Origin: Pseudorasbora parva | Taxonomy: Eukaryota; Chordata; Actinopteri; Cypriniformes; Gobionidae | Direction of reading: 5' to 3' | DNA length: 64,000 nt | NCBI RefSeq assembly: GCF_024679245.1 | Contig: NC_090177.1 | Coordinates: 22,622,950-22,686,949, forward strand | Shown: positions 20,209 through 38,117 of the stretch, one piece after another | How the letters are laid out: each line of letters opens with the position of its first letter | How positions within the stretch are numbered: position 1 is the first letter of the stretch | The notes under the pieces: generated by a model | The model's input: the letters and a program-made list of their open reading frames with translations, nothing else | The model's database searches: none | What the model was told of the DNA's origin: nothing | Position numbers and translations under genes: made by a program

Positions 20209-22224
20209 AGGCACAATATGTAAGATTTTTTAAATTAAAATATCCAAAAACGATTCGAACAGTGTTATGACTTGTGTACTTAAATCATCACAGATGTTTC
20301 CAAGAATGTTTAAATCCATAGAAATAAGCAATTTTAATCAGGACAATGTCCATACCTGCCTTACCCTCGGTTTCCGGTTGTGTTTTGTAGAAACATAATT
20401 TTCAACACACTCATGTGTCTAATATGTTAAACAGCACTGCATTACTTGTTTCATACTACAGTAGCAATAATAATCTCATCCATGATCATGATTTCTGCCT
20501 GAGTCCCATTCCAATTCTTTTTCAGCGTTCTGATGTGATGACATCTCCCATGAATCCATGCTCGGTCTCGGCGTCATCAAGCTACACCTTTGTTTCGAAT
20601 AGGTGACCTCTAGCGGGAAAAAACTGCATAGTGTGGCTCAGTGTTGATTTCGTTAACAAAGACAATGACGAAATATATTCATCAAGGGCCACTTTTTCTG
20701 TGACTAAACCGAGACGTTGACAAGCTAAACTAATATCTGATGATGAAGACTATGACAAAACATATGACATTTATTTGTTAACAAGACGAGACGGGACTAG
20801 AATGTTATTATTTGAGGTATATCAGACATAAAAAATACATGATCTCTTCCTAGGCTGTCTTTCAAAAATGTGTGTCCGTCTCTCAGGCAGCCGCAGCGGT
20901 AGCTGAAGTCACAGGTACGGGTATTCTCTATACTACCAAAACTCAAACTAAGTAGCGAGCTCGCAGCAAAGAATGGTTTAACACCTGAAACGTTACGAAG
21001 AACTAATATATGGAAGCATTTGTTATATGTTATCTGAAGGGAAAACATTGTGCAATGTCACAGAACACGGAGAGAAGCCCTGTGACTATTAGGATTGCTT
21101 GGGTATCAAACTCTGTAAATGTTGTTTCATGAGAGTGCATGGTGATATTGATAGTGTTTCCTGCGTGTCTCTGTGAATGAATGGTGCTGAACCACAATTT
21201 ATTTACGACACACACACACACTCGCCATGTGTAAAAATTGACGTAAAAATATCCAAAAAATGACCTACACGCATCAAAAGAATGAAAAGAAATAAGGGCG
21301 ATGATGTCATTAAAAAAATGTCAAGTTATAGTGCTGCAGAGATATTAACCTTAATTAGCAGTAGCATTACTAGCCCCGGCCCGACAGGTATCGTAATACC
21401 AGTCTCGGCCATGGGAGGCGGTATGCGGGCAACATAACCACCAGCCAACCTGGCGTACTTGAACCTGATGTCAATCGTGTGGAAAGTACAGCCCACTACT
21501 TCATTTCAGTTCAGGGAAGAGAGTGGACGGATGGCCGAAGCCCATGGCCCCTTAAATGTATCTGTTTTTACCTGAAAAAATAGCTGTTTTTACCTGACCG
21601 GAAAAAGCAGAAGTGCGGGCGCCCGGCGACTGTGTTCCGTCCCGTCATAATAAAAGTCCCGGTACTCACGAGCCGTTTAGAATAGGCGCCCTCCAGTGGA
21701 CGAAAAGTTGCAAAGTGCACCTTTAAAGGGCTGTCAGAATCTGTGTTTGTTGTACGTTTATAATAAAAGTAAAGTAAAAGTAAATGCAGTTTTACACAAC
21801 AGCCAAAAGGAAAAACAAAGTTTGTTTTACTTGATACTTGATTCTTGAACTATAATACCATTTTTATCTATTCATGTATCCTTGGAAATTAGTGGACAGT
21901 CACAGCACAGCATATAGGCACAGCATATATCTAAGGGATATGTAGCATTGCACGAGTGCTTCTACAAAGAGTGCAATGTCAATGCATGTCTTATTACCTA
22001 GATTTCAATTTCTCATAAGCATAAATTAATTGGTCTAAACAGAGAAAAAATATGAATTTTTTTATCTAAAGACTATATATAAAAAGCAACCAAAATTAAT
22101 GTTGGTAATGACAGTTTGACTAAAAGTAATGACTAAAACTTTTGGTCGACTAAAACTAGACAAAATAACTCAAATGTGACTAAGACTAGACCAATGGCTG
22201 TCAAAATTAACACTGACTGTGGCT
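20209..22224. mobile_element. TTAA-site element containing a nested hAT-like element
   Basis: TTAA at 20205-20208 precedes AGGCACAATATGTAAG. The inverse-like end GCATAGTGTGGCT/TTAA is split, with its last bases reappearing at 22217-22228 after the nested element. The ends and interior (TCGGTTTCCGGTTGTG, ACTGCATTACTTG) match the copy at 43335-44353. The original element was about 440 bp. Confidence 0.65.
20639..22215. mobile_element. hAT-like non-autonomous element
   Basis: The left end CAGTGTTGATTTCGTTAAC pairs with the inverse of the right end GTCAAAATTAACACTG. Flanking sequences AGTGTGGCT (20630-20638) and ACTGTGGCT (22216-22224) match in 8 of 9, compatible with an 8-bp duplication if one terminal base belongs to the element. 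No intact transposase frame. It also carries a right-end fragment of the TTAA family at about 21560-21726 (GCAAAGTGCACC then TTTAA). Confidence 0.65.
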
Positions 22225-24425
22225 TTAAAGAAATCCTTTTCTTTTTCTTTTTTACTTTTAATGTATTCATTTAGTTTTTCACTTGTTTTCCAACTGTTTC
22301 AATCTTAAAATCAATTTTTAAAAAACAACAACTTTAATTACATTGAAGAACTGTATTTCCCTAATTCAATAAATGAAGCCTTTGATTTGAACTGGATTTT
22401 GTAAAAATTAATTTTCCTACGTCCCCTCAAAACATTGGTAGGGGAATGCTTTTTATTTTGTATTTCGAAAATACCCCTATAATGCTATTTTAAATACTCC
22501 AGTCCTAATTTTCTTTCATTTTCTCATAATATAAATTTAACATCACCACATTTATCAATGATTCTCAAATGACTCAACGGTTGAATAATTGCCAAAATAA
22601 AACATGAAAGTGTCTTGTTCACCCAGACCTTTTTTATTAGCCATTTAACTAAAAACCTATTCAAAAAACTCATTGATTTCAGGACGATGGAACCGGAAGT
22701 GCTAAAATGCTAATGTGAAAATTAATGGTTTCTGCTTTTGGCCTATAAAGTGGTGTCATACCTGTACCACTCTATTATGCAAATGTATTTTTTTAGTGAC
22801 ATAGAACTGTAATGCAGTGACTCGAAATACAAACGACTTGTATAGGCAATTCAAAGTCGATAAACTTTATTTATCGTGAACTATATTCACAAACAGCTAA
22901 ATTACACTGCATATATTTTAAAAAAACTAACAAAAGTTAGTTTTAGAAGGACTCAATTTGAAAAAGAAAAACACAGCTCATCCCTATCTTGCATTAGTTT
23001 CTGAAAACCCGCCGTGCTTATGTGTCTTATTTTTCTGAAAGACACCTTTTTTTTTTTTTGCCTAGATCAGCGAGGGAGACATTTTGATTAGAGCTAATTT
23101 ACAGTGGCGTGAGAGAGTGGAGTGGCCCCGGCGGACTCATTTCCTAATTGAGTGCACGCATCTCGCCGGCCTGAACACTTCGTTAATAAATGGCTCCATA
23201 AAACTGATCTGAGCTCTAAATCATGTCTGCTCTTCTCCTTGTGCTTCCTGCAAACCACTCAGGAAGCTCAGCCTCTGCAGGCATTGACTCAAGGAAAAAT
23301 ATCCATCTGTTTTACCATGACAAAGGTTGTGCTTGATGCGCAGTATAATATTATAAATCATGATGTGCACTTTGATAGACTGACTCAACAATTCCAAATA
23401 GTGCTGTAATGGCACAGAGACAAGAAAAACCACTGGTGTGGGAAGGTTTTTTGGAGTCATTTCAGATGATATTGACGGTCAGATTGGGCAGTGTCAATGC
23501 TGCAGGTTCGATACACTGTCCTGCAGGGTTTATTTCCATCACGAATCAAACGCACCTGCCTGTAACTTTCAAGCAATCCTGAGGACTAAACTTAGATTTT
23601 TAATTTCAAGTGTGTTTAATTAGGGATGTTAAACTCTGCAGGGCAGTGTCCCTTCCACAATGTTATCAGTGCAGGTCTTTCAGAGAATGTCCCCATCAGT
23701 GGTTATAAGATAAGGCCAGCTCTTGTCTTCCTTCTTTCAGTCAAGGAACAACATACAGTCTATTTAAAGTTTATACTGTGTGTCTCATTTATCAAGCACA
23801 GCACTGATTGCACTTTTAATGTCTTGTAGCTTTATCCGTTCATGAATCACTGTAAGGGTGAACAGCATGACTAGTCCGAGACTTTAATAAAATCAGCAGG
23901 GTCAGAATGGGACAGAGGAACTTTAGAACTCCACACAGCTCACTCTGCTAATGGACCATAGCGCTTCATTAGGTAATTGCAGAGAATGCAGAGATATGGC
24001 CTGTTGGAAATGATTATTCGGACTGATCAGTGCTGACACGGCCTGGAGTAGATGTCCTCCTCAGACATTTGCGTAACGGTCAGACGATTTGCTTCATCAT
24101 TCTGTCTGTGATATAATTGGAGTTGTAGATGTGATCACATAAGAATTGCTCTGCCCAAATTTGTTCTAACATAACAGAAAAACAGCATGTTGCAACATGT
24201 TTTTAGATGCAGAGGGAACACTGAATCATCAGTACGTATACTAGAAATATATATCAAATAAAGATGAGTGTGACAACTCAAATGTCAGTATTTTCTCTTG
24301 TTTTTTTCCAGTAAAAATATCTTAACACCCTAATTTACTTGAAAAGCAAATTAGCGCATGATAATGTGACTTGTTTTCAGAGAATACATATATGATTGAT
24401 ATACATATATCTTATATCATATACA
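22225..24425. other. Intergenic; conserved-looking stretches
   Basis: 22690-22790 is a diverged end of the 11364-12731 family. 23490-23660 is a degenerate dispersed repeat. 23060-23330 and 23910-24120 are low-repeat, moderately GC-rich and contain TAAT words (CCTAATTGAGTGCACG, TAGGTAATTGCAG). They look like conserved non-coding DNA, which is unproven. Confidence 0.35.
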
Positions 24426-24427
24426 TA

Positions 24428-25915
24428 CACTCCTGATCAAAATCTTAAGACCAGGGAATTCATTGCAAGTTTTACACATTTCGAACTAGTGGATCAAAAC
24501 GAGAGTAGGCAATTTATTGAAAACTGCATTTAAACTCAAACAGGCCGTTCATCAGCTGATCAAAAGTTTAAGACCATAGCCCAAAAATAAATGTACAGTA
24601 CTAAAAGTGTCAAAAAAGGACTCAGTAGTGAGTAGCCCCACCGTTCTTGTTGATCACTTCAAAAACTCGTTTCGGCATGCTTGATGCGACTGTTTCCAGG
24701 AGGCTGGTGGGAACATTGCTCCATGTGGTGAAGATGGCTTCACGAAGGGCATCCATGGTCTGGAACTGACGTCCATTTTTGTAAACTTCCCTTGCCATCC
24801 ATCCCCAAATGTTCTCAATGGGATTTAGATATGGGGAACACGCAGGATGGTCCAAAAGAGCAACGTTATTCTCCTGGAAGAAGTCCTTAGTCAGGCGGGT
24901 GTTGTGAATTGCAGAGTTGTCCTGTTGAAAGACCCAGTCATTACCGCACAGACGGGGGCCCTCGGTCAAGAGGGATGCCCGCTGCAACAGATACACATAG
25001 CCTGTCGCCGTTTGATGCCCCTGCACAACCTGAAGCTCCATTTTTCCATTGATGGAAAAAGCGCCCCAGATCATGATGGAGCCTCCTTCACTGTGCCGCG
25101 TAGAAAACATCTCAGGTGGGATCTCCTTGTCATGCCAGTAACGTTGGAAGCCATCGGGACCGTCCAGGTTAAATTTTTCTCATCAGAGAATAAAACTTTC
25201 TTCCACTTTTCAATGTCCCATGTTTGGTGCTCCCTTGCAAATTCTAAACGGGCAAGTTTGTGTCGTGGGAGGAGACGTGGCCTTTGAAGACGTTTTTTGT
25301 TCTTGAAGCCCTTCTCTAGCAGATGACGTCTTATGGTTATTGGGCTGCAGTCAGCATCAGTAAGGGCCTTAATTTGGGTTGAGGATCGACCTGTGTTTTC
25401 ACAGACAACCCGTCGGATCCTGCAGCTCAGTGCAGGTGAAATCTTTTGGGTCTACCACTTGACTTTTTTGTCCCATAACTCTCAGGATTTTTTAAGAAAT
25501 GTAAAATGACTGTCTTACTGCGTCCAACCTCAGCAGCGATGGCGCGTTGCGAAAGGCCTTGCTTGTGCAGATCAACAATCCTGCCACGTTCAAAGAGAGA
25601 AAGCCTTTTTGCCTTTGCCATCAGGAGATCTTGACAGTATGACTGCTTGAAGGACAATGACATGAAAACCATATTTTTGTGCAGATTTGACCTTTTTATG
25701 GCTATGGTCTTAAACTTTTGATCAGCTGATGAACGGCCTGTTTGAGTTTAAATGCAGTTTTTAATAAATGACCTACTCTCTATTTTTTGTCTCTTGCTCC
25801 TGTTTCTTCTTTTGGCATTTTGAAGCAGCACTTACAACCCGGTTTTGATCCACAAGTGCGAAATGTGAAAAACATGCAATGAATCCCCTGGTCTTGAAGA
25901 TTTTGTTCAGGTGTG
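24428..25915 (-). mobile_element. Tc1-like transposon of IR/DR type
   Basis: A 1488-bp element flanked by TA (24426-24427 and 25916-25917). Ends CACTCCTGATCAAAATC and, in inverse, CACACCTGAACAAAATC. The terminal inverted repeats are about 200 bp, and each contains two related direct repeats (TGATCAAAATCTTAAGACCA and TGATCAAAAGTTTAAGACCA). This is the layout of IR/DR Tc1 elements such as Sleeping Beauty. Confidence 0.92.
24622..25672 (-). pseudogene. Tc1 transposase, frameshifted
   Basis: The N-terminal part (from 25672) has the paired-like helix-turn-helix with a linker (SLFERGRIVDLHKQGLSQRAI; SSGRPKR). A middle part contains LFSDEK, with the first catalytic Asp. The C-terminal part (25110-24622) has [22 protein letters not shown] and LNPIENIWG. 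Spacing between the second Asp and the Glu is 34 residues, so it is a DD34E Tc1 transposase, a cut-and-paste DNA transposase. The frame breaks near 25435 and again near 25180, so no full protein can be made from this copy. The C-terminal half is intact to its stop. Confidence 0.92.
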
Positions 25916-26204
25916 TATATCCTAATTGAATCCAGTTGTCTATTTCTATACATTGGAAATTAGTTTAAGAATTTTAATTAAAGTTCAATGTTAAAGAATA
26001 GGTAAATTATAAAGCAATTGTTTTAATTGCTGCCACTGGTCCAGAGAGAGAAATCGTCCTTTATTACGTGTATAGTCCTGTATTATTTCTATGTTACAAT
26101 AGTTAAGTTTAAAGGTTGGATTATAAACACTGATGTGCAGTAGGTTTAATCTAATGATGCCAGCCTTTACATGCTCATGAACTTTAATGACATCCCATTC
26201 TTAA

Positions 26205-26580
26205 TCCATAGGGTTTAATATAGAGTCGGCCCACCCTTGGCAGCTATAACAGCTTCAACTCTTCTGGGAAGGCTTTCCATAACATTTAGAAGTCTGCTTA
26301 TAGGAATTTTTGACCATTCTTTAAGAAGCAAATTTGTGGGGTCAGGCACTGATGTTGGATCGAGAAGGCCTGGCTCGCAGTCTCCGCTCTAATTCATCCC
26401 AAAGATGTTCTATCGGGTAAAGGTCAGTTGCACTCTGTGCAAGCCAGTCAAGTTCCTCTTCCCCAAACTCCCATCCCAAACTGACCCCTTTGGCCATCCC
26501 AAACTGCTCCCACAAATTTGGGAGCATGAAATGTAAAAAAAAATTCAGCCGTGACTTTTTACTGCACCGAGTCAAAGTAC
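26205..26580 (-). pseudogene. Tc1/mariner transposase remnant
   Basis: The minus-strand frame contains LPNLWEQFGMAKG and then, after an internal deletion, LDWLAQSATDLYPIEHLWDELERRL. This is the C-terminal catalytic Glu region of a Tc1 transposase of a different family from the neighbour at 24428. Sequence to about 26213 continues the 3' part (CGACCCACCCTTGGCAGCTA-like). No terminal repeats are visible; it is an old fragment. Confidence 0.8.
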
Positions 26581-26907
26581 TCTTAAAAGTATTCCGCCAT
26601 ACATTATAGTTATCCTTTTAAACCCGCTTAGAAAAGTGCCACTTTTTATTTTGTGTTACTAGGTCGTTCAGCTATTGGTGTAACTGTATTTAAATAGGGA
26701 AAAAGTGGAGGTGTTTGGTCACGTCTAACTTGATCTATGTTCGGTACCTAATGAATGAACTGGGCTTAGTGGGCTAAGCTAAATGGTATCAGATCGTCAC
26801 CGCGTGTCAGAGAGATTTAGTGCACACACTGAGATGAGAGAGGCAACTCGTCTTATTTAAGGGAATAACATAGTTTAATATGAAAAAGCGGTGAAGTATC
26901 CCTTTAA

Positions 26908-27303
26908 AGGAACTGTATGTAAGAAATGTATTTCAATTAATCCTAAAATGGCCCTGAAATGTCAATAGACATTAAGAAATCATGTTCATTTCAAATACTT
27001 CTATCACTGACAACAGTAGTCCGGCCAGGATATTGTCATTTAAAAGTTGTTGTTGGAGCCCTCAACTGATGTTGATGTTGTCATGTTGTGTTTTGGCCTG
27101 AAGCTCCGCCCTCCACCAATCTACCAATCACAAAGTCAGTAGTGTTTCTGCATCCGGGTTGCCAAATCTGCTCTAGTTTCCACAGCTTCAGCTATAAACG
27201 TTCCTGCTGATCCTGCAGCCGATCTGGCAACCTCGAGTCAGGGGAGAGGGAGAGGGATACACCTGCAGTACCAGTTTTGGCCACAATCTTACATACACTT
27301 CCT
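26908..27303. mobile_element. TTAA-flanked MITE, 396 bp
   Basis: AGGAACTGTATGTAAGAAATGT at the left and its inverse, ending CTTACATACACTTCCT, at the right. Both are flanked by TTAA (26904-26907, 27304-27307). The interior is non-coding. TTAA targets are used by piggyBac and Kolobok transposases; which one mobilised this cannot be told. Confidence 0.85.
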
Positions 27304-27307
27304 TTAA

Positions 27308-28937
27308 ATGAGATTACTAAAGCAAATCATTTTACCTTCTTCACACCATGTGCTCCTGTGACTACATGTCAGTAAAGGAAGTCCTGCCTTCAAATGATGC
27401 TTGATAGTGGCTCCCACAACTTATTGGACTGTTCCATAACAAGTTTATTTTGTTTGGTTGCAATTATTTAAAGAAACATGTATTGGAAATAGGGCCTAAG
27501 AAAACTTTCCCTTGCCTGAGGGCAACACTATGCAGTAGAGAGGTTAAATAAAAATATTTGTATTTACAAATATTCTGAGATGCCTTCATCTGATTAATTT
27601 TTGAAGGCAGCATAAATGTATCCTATCCCGCTGCCTTTGATACACCACAATACTGTGTGTCATTCTGTGACAGATGAGCAAGAAAAATAAAAAAAGATGG
27701 GAGTCCGAAAGTTGTAAATGTACATTTTTGACCAACATTTTCCACAACATATGTCATTTCTAGTGAGAAATTACTAATCAAGGCTAGTAATTAAATATTT
27801 GTTTACTTCTCACCAAATCTCTCTCTATTTTGCTATAGGTCATTAAACGGTTACACTCCTTTAGAAGTCTGTCCGAAATCAGTTTTGTGAGGTGCCTTCA
27901 TGTACAAACACTGCCATTGCCTGAGAAGGCACTGAGGCAACATCTCAGCTGCCTAGATTTTTGATCGTAGCCATCATTTTCTCCTGCGTCCTATTCTACT
28001 GTGGTCCAGAATGGCAGCATAGTTGAAAGGTTTGTTTGAATTGTGCCCTCTACTGTGCACTTCCTTCATTTCCTTCAATATTTTGGTGCGAAAAGGCCTT
28101 TAAATTTACCCCAAAATAGAACTTTTGTTATACAAAAACGAAACAAAAAAAGTAACGCAAAAGTAGCATCATGCATTACTTTTCTTAAAATGTAACCAAG
28201 TAGTGCAATTCTTGTTGTCTTGTACAATTTTGCTTCTCAAGTGGCTTATGTTCTTGTTTTAATGCTGTTTAGATAATTTTTACTGGAAAATCTGACAAAA
28301 ATACTGATTAAGAAATACATTTCGCAGCATGTCTATCCATCAGAACAGCAGCAGTAGCAGCCAGTTAAGGCATGTTCCCTCCACTCCACACACATCTACC
28401 ACTGCACTGCTCTCTGAATGACACGCAGTGCCCAGACCACAACGCCTGCAGCCCTGAATGTGTCAGCAGTAAAAAATGCCTCAGCTGTATCCGGGGCCCG
28501 TGCCACAGCATGGCCGGCGCTCAAAAGCGGCTGTTACACCTCTTGCCTTTGCCTACTAATTTCCTTACTCGGCGTCAGTGAACCGCCAGCTATTCCTCTC
28601 AGCACCTCGGCACACAGAAGGGCCTAGATGAGAAAAGGGGCAATGTTCCTCCCTCTAATAATCCCCCTTTTCTTATATTTATTCCACTCCTATACCTTCC
28701 ATGCATCAGCTCTTGTGCACCTAACACTCAATCTGTCAATCAGCACACACATTCACAGGTGTTATAGACATTCCCTCTGCACCCACAGCTTATGACTTAT
28801 GAAGGAGTCTGCCTCTTTGTCTTTTGGTTGACAGGTCTGGGATGCAGATGTAAATGTAGACTTTACTTTAGAGTACATAAAAGTGTGTAACCATATGGTC
28901 GCTTTTTAGTGAATCAAACACAGTTGAGTTTACCATC
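27308..28937. other. Intergenic; possible conserved segment
   Basis: 28330-28690 is less AT-rich and cysteine codon-rich in frame by chance, but has no splice signals. It looks like conserved non-coding DNA rather than an exon. The rest is AT-rich. Confidence 0.35.
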
Positions 28938-29204
28938 AAGGGATAGCCTAGTTCACTCAAAAATGAAAATTGTTATTCACCCTCATGTTGTTTCAAACAT
29001 GAATGACTTACTTTCATCTGTGAAAGATATTCTTATTTTTGTCCTTACAATGGAGGTCAATTATCACCAAAACTGTCACGTTGCCAACATTCTTCAAAAA
29101 CGTTTGTGTTTTATAGAAGCTAAGAAAGTCAAACAGGTTTGGAAGGACATGCGGGTGAGTAAATAAGGACAGAATTTTCATTTTGGATTGAACTATCCTT
29201 TTAA
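28938..29204. mobile_element. Short foldback element (GTTCAC family)
   Basis: AGGGATAGCCTAGTTCACTC with AAAAATGAAAATT at the left. The inverse, AGAATTTTCATTTTGG with TTGAACTATCCTTTTAA, is at the right. It resembles the short inverted-repeat elements described as Angel in zebrafish; the name is tentative. Confidence 0.65.
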
Positions 29205-29413
29205 ATTACTGACTGGTTGAATAATGTATAGTTAACCCTCTGGTCCTCTTCAGTCAAAAATGACCGAAACCTTTTAAGTTTTGAAAAATATATATATATT
29301 TTTTTGTTAATTGGAATGGGATGGGATGACACTTGGTGACTTTTGTTGCAAAATACAAAAACTCTTTTGGTGATTTTGGGAATCTTTTGGTGATTCACAC
29401 AACCAACCCAACA

Positions 29414-29800
29414 TCATGAATCAATACGCGTTATGATTCATAACCATAATCTAATCTTTGTTTGCGGATTGAAAACAAACATGGAAGAGAAAACAATGCT
29501 GAATAAAGTCGTAGTTTTAGTTATTTTTGGACCAAAATTTTATATATGCTTCAAGAGATTCTAATTAACCAACTGATGTCACATATGGACTACTTTGATG
29601 ATGTTTTTATTCCCTTTCTGGACATGGACAGTATAGTGTGCATACACTTTCATTGGAGGAACCGAAAGCTCTGGGACTAAATATAAAATATCTTAAACTG
29701 TATTCCGAAGATGAACTTATAAGCTCTTACGGGTGTGGAACGACATTAGGGTGAGTCATTAATGACATGATTTTAATTTTTGGGTGAACTAACCCTTTAA
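29414..29800. mobile_element. 5'-truncated copy of the 38118 element
   Basis: Shares long stretches with 38118-38581 (GGATTGAAAACAAAC, AACCAACTGATGTCACATAT, TTATTCCCTTTCTGGACATG). It ends GGGTGAACTAACCCT then TTAA. The left end is missing. Confidence 0.7.
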
Positions 29801-30080
29801 CGGCCGTTTACAGTTTCACAACAAGGATAACTAAAGTTTTAACAATTGTTTTAATACTATGAGAATTGAAATAAAAGATTTGATTTCAATTTATCTCTGT
29901 GACTTTTCTGTTCATCTGCCACATTTAAGATCTTCGGCAAGGCAAAGTGTCAAGAGAAACTGTTAATCACTGGACTTGATCCATATCTTGTCACAAAACA
30001 TTTTTCCAGTTAGCACAAACCATACCAAATCAAACATTCACAGACATTTAGTCAACAATCCCTTTTCTCTTTTTTTCATA

Positions 30081-30097
30081 CCCCCCCCCCCCCCCCC
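30081..30097. repeat. C17 homopolymer
   Basis: An uninterrupted run of 17 C between pyrimidine-rich flanks. On the other strand this is a G17 run. Confidence 0.95.
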
Positions 30098-30309
30098 ATT
30101 TTTTTTTCTTTTCTCTATGCATACCAAAAAACAAATTTCCAAGGTTATTTGATCAAGAAAAGAAAAAAAGCAAAAGAGTAAATGAACCTGCCATACTGAT
30201 TTCTAATATTAGTATAATTATCCTGACGGAAAACACCGGAAGGGATTTGAAATGACTTGCTTCTTAATTCTATTTCACTATTGATTGTCATACCAATTAT
30301 TTTTTTCTC

Positions 30310-30890
30310 TCAAGCCATCCTAGGTGTATTTGACATTCTTCTTACAGACGAACACAGTCCGAGTTGTATTGATAAATATCCTGGCTAATCCAAGCATTAT
30401 AATAGCACTGAATGACAGCCCTCAAAAAGTGCACTTATCCATCATAAATGTTCTCCACGTGGCACCTCGGGGTTAATAAAGACCTTCTGAAGCAAAGCGA
30501 TAGATTTGTGCAAGAAAAATATAAGAATTGAACACATTATAAATAAAATATCTATCTCCCACCAGACCATCTTCCATATTTAATTTACGAAAAAAAGCGT
30601 AACTGGTACGATGTGTGATGTTGGACATAGCGTTTATTAGGCCTTTATTAACCACCATGTGGAGCAGTGTGGATTACTTCTGTAATGGATGCATGCACTT
30701 TTTATGGACTTTTTTTTTTTAATTTTGGGCTGCCATTCACTGCCATTATAATGCTTGGATCATAATGCCGGAACATTTTATATAATATAACTCGATTGTA
30801 TTTGTCTGAAAAAAAGAAAGTCATATACAGCTAGGATGGCTTAAAGGTGGAAATCATTGGGTAATTTTCATTTTTGGGTGAACTATTACT
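30310..30890. mobile_element. TTAA-site foldback element, full interior
   Basis: The left arm (AAGCCATCCTAGGTGTAT, CTAATCCAAGCATTATAATA) is mirrored in the right arm (CATTATAATGCTTGGATCAT, CAGCTAGGATGGCTT). The right end is CATTTTTGGGTGAACTATTACT then TTAA (30891-30894). The outermost left end is lost. Homologous to 7906-8225. Confidence 0.65.
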
Positions 30891-30894
30891 TTAA

Positions 30895-32378
30895 GACATT
30901 AGTAGAATAAGGAATTTATATTTTTTAAAGAAATAAATTCTGGCATTTTATTGTGAAAAAAAATTACATAGTAAAAGTCAGTATCAAATGTTCGTTGTAA
31001 AAATGTCCTGGTCAAATTTTATCAAAAATATCATAAATGACGGAGAAAAAAATGTTAGTTTAGTCATGCAAAATTATTCAATGTAATGCAAAATAATTGT
31101 AGCTTTCATTGTCCAAACGTGGCTTCCAAGGAGGGAAAAGCTCTCAGGATGTCCCCTGTGCTCTCATTATGTCTTGATTTTTGAAAAGAGATTTGAATGA
31201 TAGACCGACAGTCAGAGATTATACACTGAAAACCAGAGTAAGACAGTAATTTGGCAGTCTGAGAGCCAGGTAAAATAAGGCTCTTTAATTCAACCGTCAC
31301 ACTACAGTACGTCAGATGCCATCTGTGCAGTGCAGTACACATCACAAACCTGTCTGGCAGTGACAGCGGGATGGCAGATTTGCTTTAGGGCTTCCTTCTG
31401 AACTGCGGAATATGAATATGGCAGTTAAGAGAGTTCCTAGGGTTAAACCTCAGAGTCCAGCAACAAAACTGCTTTCTTCAAAATCTGTAAAATCGAGAAA
31501 TAAAACATAGGCCTATATCTTGATGCTCTTCTGAACACAGTATGTGACTGTTCAACACTCAAAATGATTTGCTTCCACCTGCTGGTCAAATAGGATCATT
31601 GCAGTTTTTTATCCATAAAAGGATACCAAAAAATAAACCATCTGTCATTTACTCACCCTTTCTTTTTGTCTTTCTGTTTGTTTTTTTTAGATAATTAGTC
31701 TAGCTGCTTTTTTCATATAATGAAAATTAATCAGGACTTGACTGGGTTTGTCAAGCTCCACAATTAAGGTCGGATTTTACGGTGTTAATCTTCCTCTCTG
31801 CTGAGCTATTAAGGGCAGAAACCAGATAATTGAGTCAGTGAATTAAATCGTTTAGACCAATTTTGTAATCTGTATCAATCGTTTCATCAAAAAGATTTGA
31901 TTCAAAAGAACAAATTGGCAATCTCTCGCAATAACTCATGAATGCATCAACCAGTGCTAAGGATGTATCGGTGTAAGAGCTTACATTTCCATTTGTTCAG
32001 ATCAGAGTTTATGGACATTTTTGATGCTTACATTTTTGAGGAGTGAGGGTTGTATTATTGATTTGTTTATTACTTTTATTAGTATTAATATTGTTGTTGT
32101 TGACAGCCCTCCTCTTTCACACCATGTTGGGGAAAGTTACATTTTAAAAGTAATGCGTTTGTTACTCCCTAACAAAGTAACTAATTATTTTTATGGAAGG
32201 TAATGTTACTTTTTTGTTGCTTTTGTCCCAGCTGGGCTTGCTTGTTTGTTTATTAATAACAAAAACATTTTGGAAAATGTGATGTTTTCCTGAAGTAATT
32301 TTTGCTTATTAGTATGGTTGAATTGGCTCATCGTAGGTCAGTAGCAAATACACTGGTTAATAATGATATAAACTAAAT
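30895..32378. other. Intergenic
   Basis: Contains a fragment of the GTTCAC family at about 31618-31690 (CTGTCATTTACTCACCCTTT). Otherwise nothing recognised. Confidence 0.4.
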
Positions 32379-32399
32379 GATTATTAGGAACACCATACT

Positions 32400-34056
<1,657 letters not shown>

Positions 34057-34187
34057 TCAGTTTGGAGTTCAGGAGATTGTCTTGACCAGGACCACACCCC
34101 TAAATGCATTAAAGCAACTGCCATGTGATTGGTTGATTAGATAATTGAATTGCATTAATGAGAAATTGGAACAGGTGTTCCTAATAA

Positions 34188-37824
<3,637 letters not shown>

Positions 37825-38095
37825 CACTTTATTTTGATGGTCCTTTACACATTCTGTTGACAATAACGTTGCACCTACATGTCTACTGGTTCTCATTAGA
37901 GTGTGAGTAGTGTATTAGTAAGGTTAGGGTTTGAATAAGTTTGCAAAGTCACTTATAGTCTGTTGCGGGACCATTACAATAAAGAGTTAGCAGATTTTAG
38001 ACTGACAGTCTACTCTTATGAGAGTTAGTTGATGTGTAGTTGCAAAGTCACTTATAGTCAACAGAATGTTCAAAGGGGGCCATCAAAATCAGGTG
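37825..38095. mobile_element. Inverted-repeat MITE
   Basis: CACTTTATTTTGATGG, then CATTCTGTTGAC on the left. The inverse, GTCAACAGAATG, then CCATCAAAATCAGGTG on the right. Flanks TTAGATTT and TTACCTTT are only 6 of 8 alike. Contains an internal repeat TTGCAAAGTCACTTATAGTC. Confidence 0.7.
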
Positions 38096-38117
38096 TTACC
38101 TTTATTTATTCTATTAA

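Noticed and set aside
28372..28627. Cysteine-rich plus-strand frame
   Set aside because: Two overlapping frames are equally open, with no exon borders and no known cysteine spacing.
30081..30097. C17 run as a G-quadruplex regulatory site
   Set aside because: A single homopolymer without context; most likely slippage.
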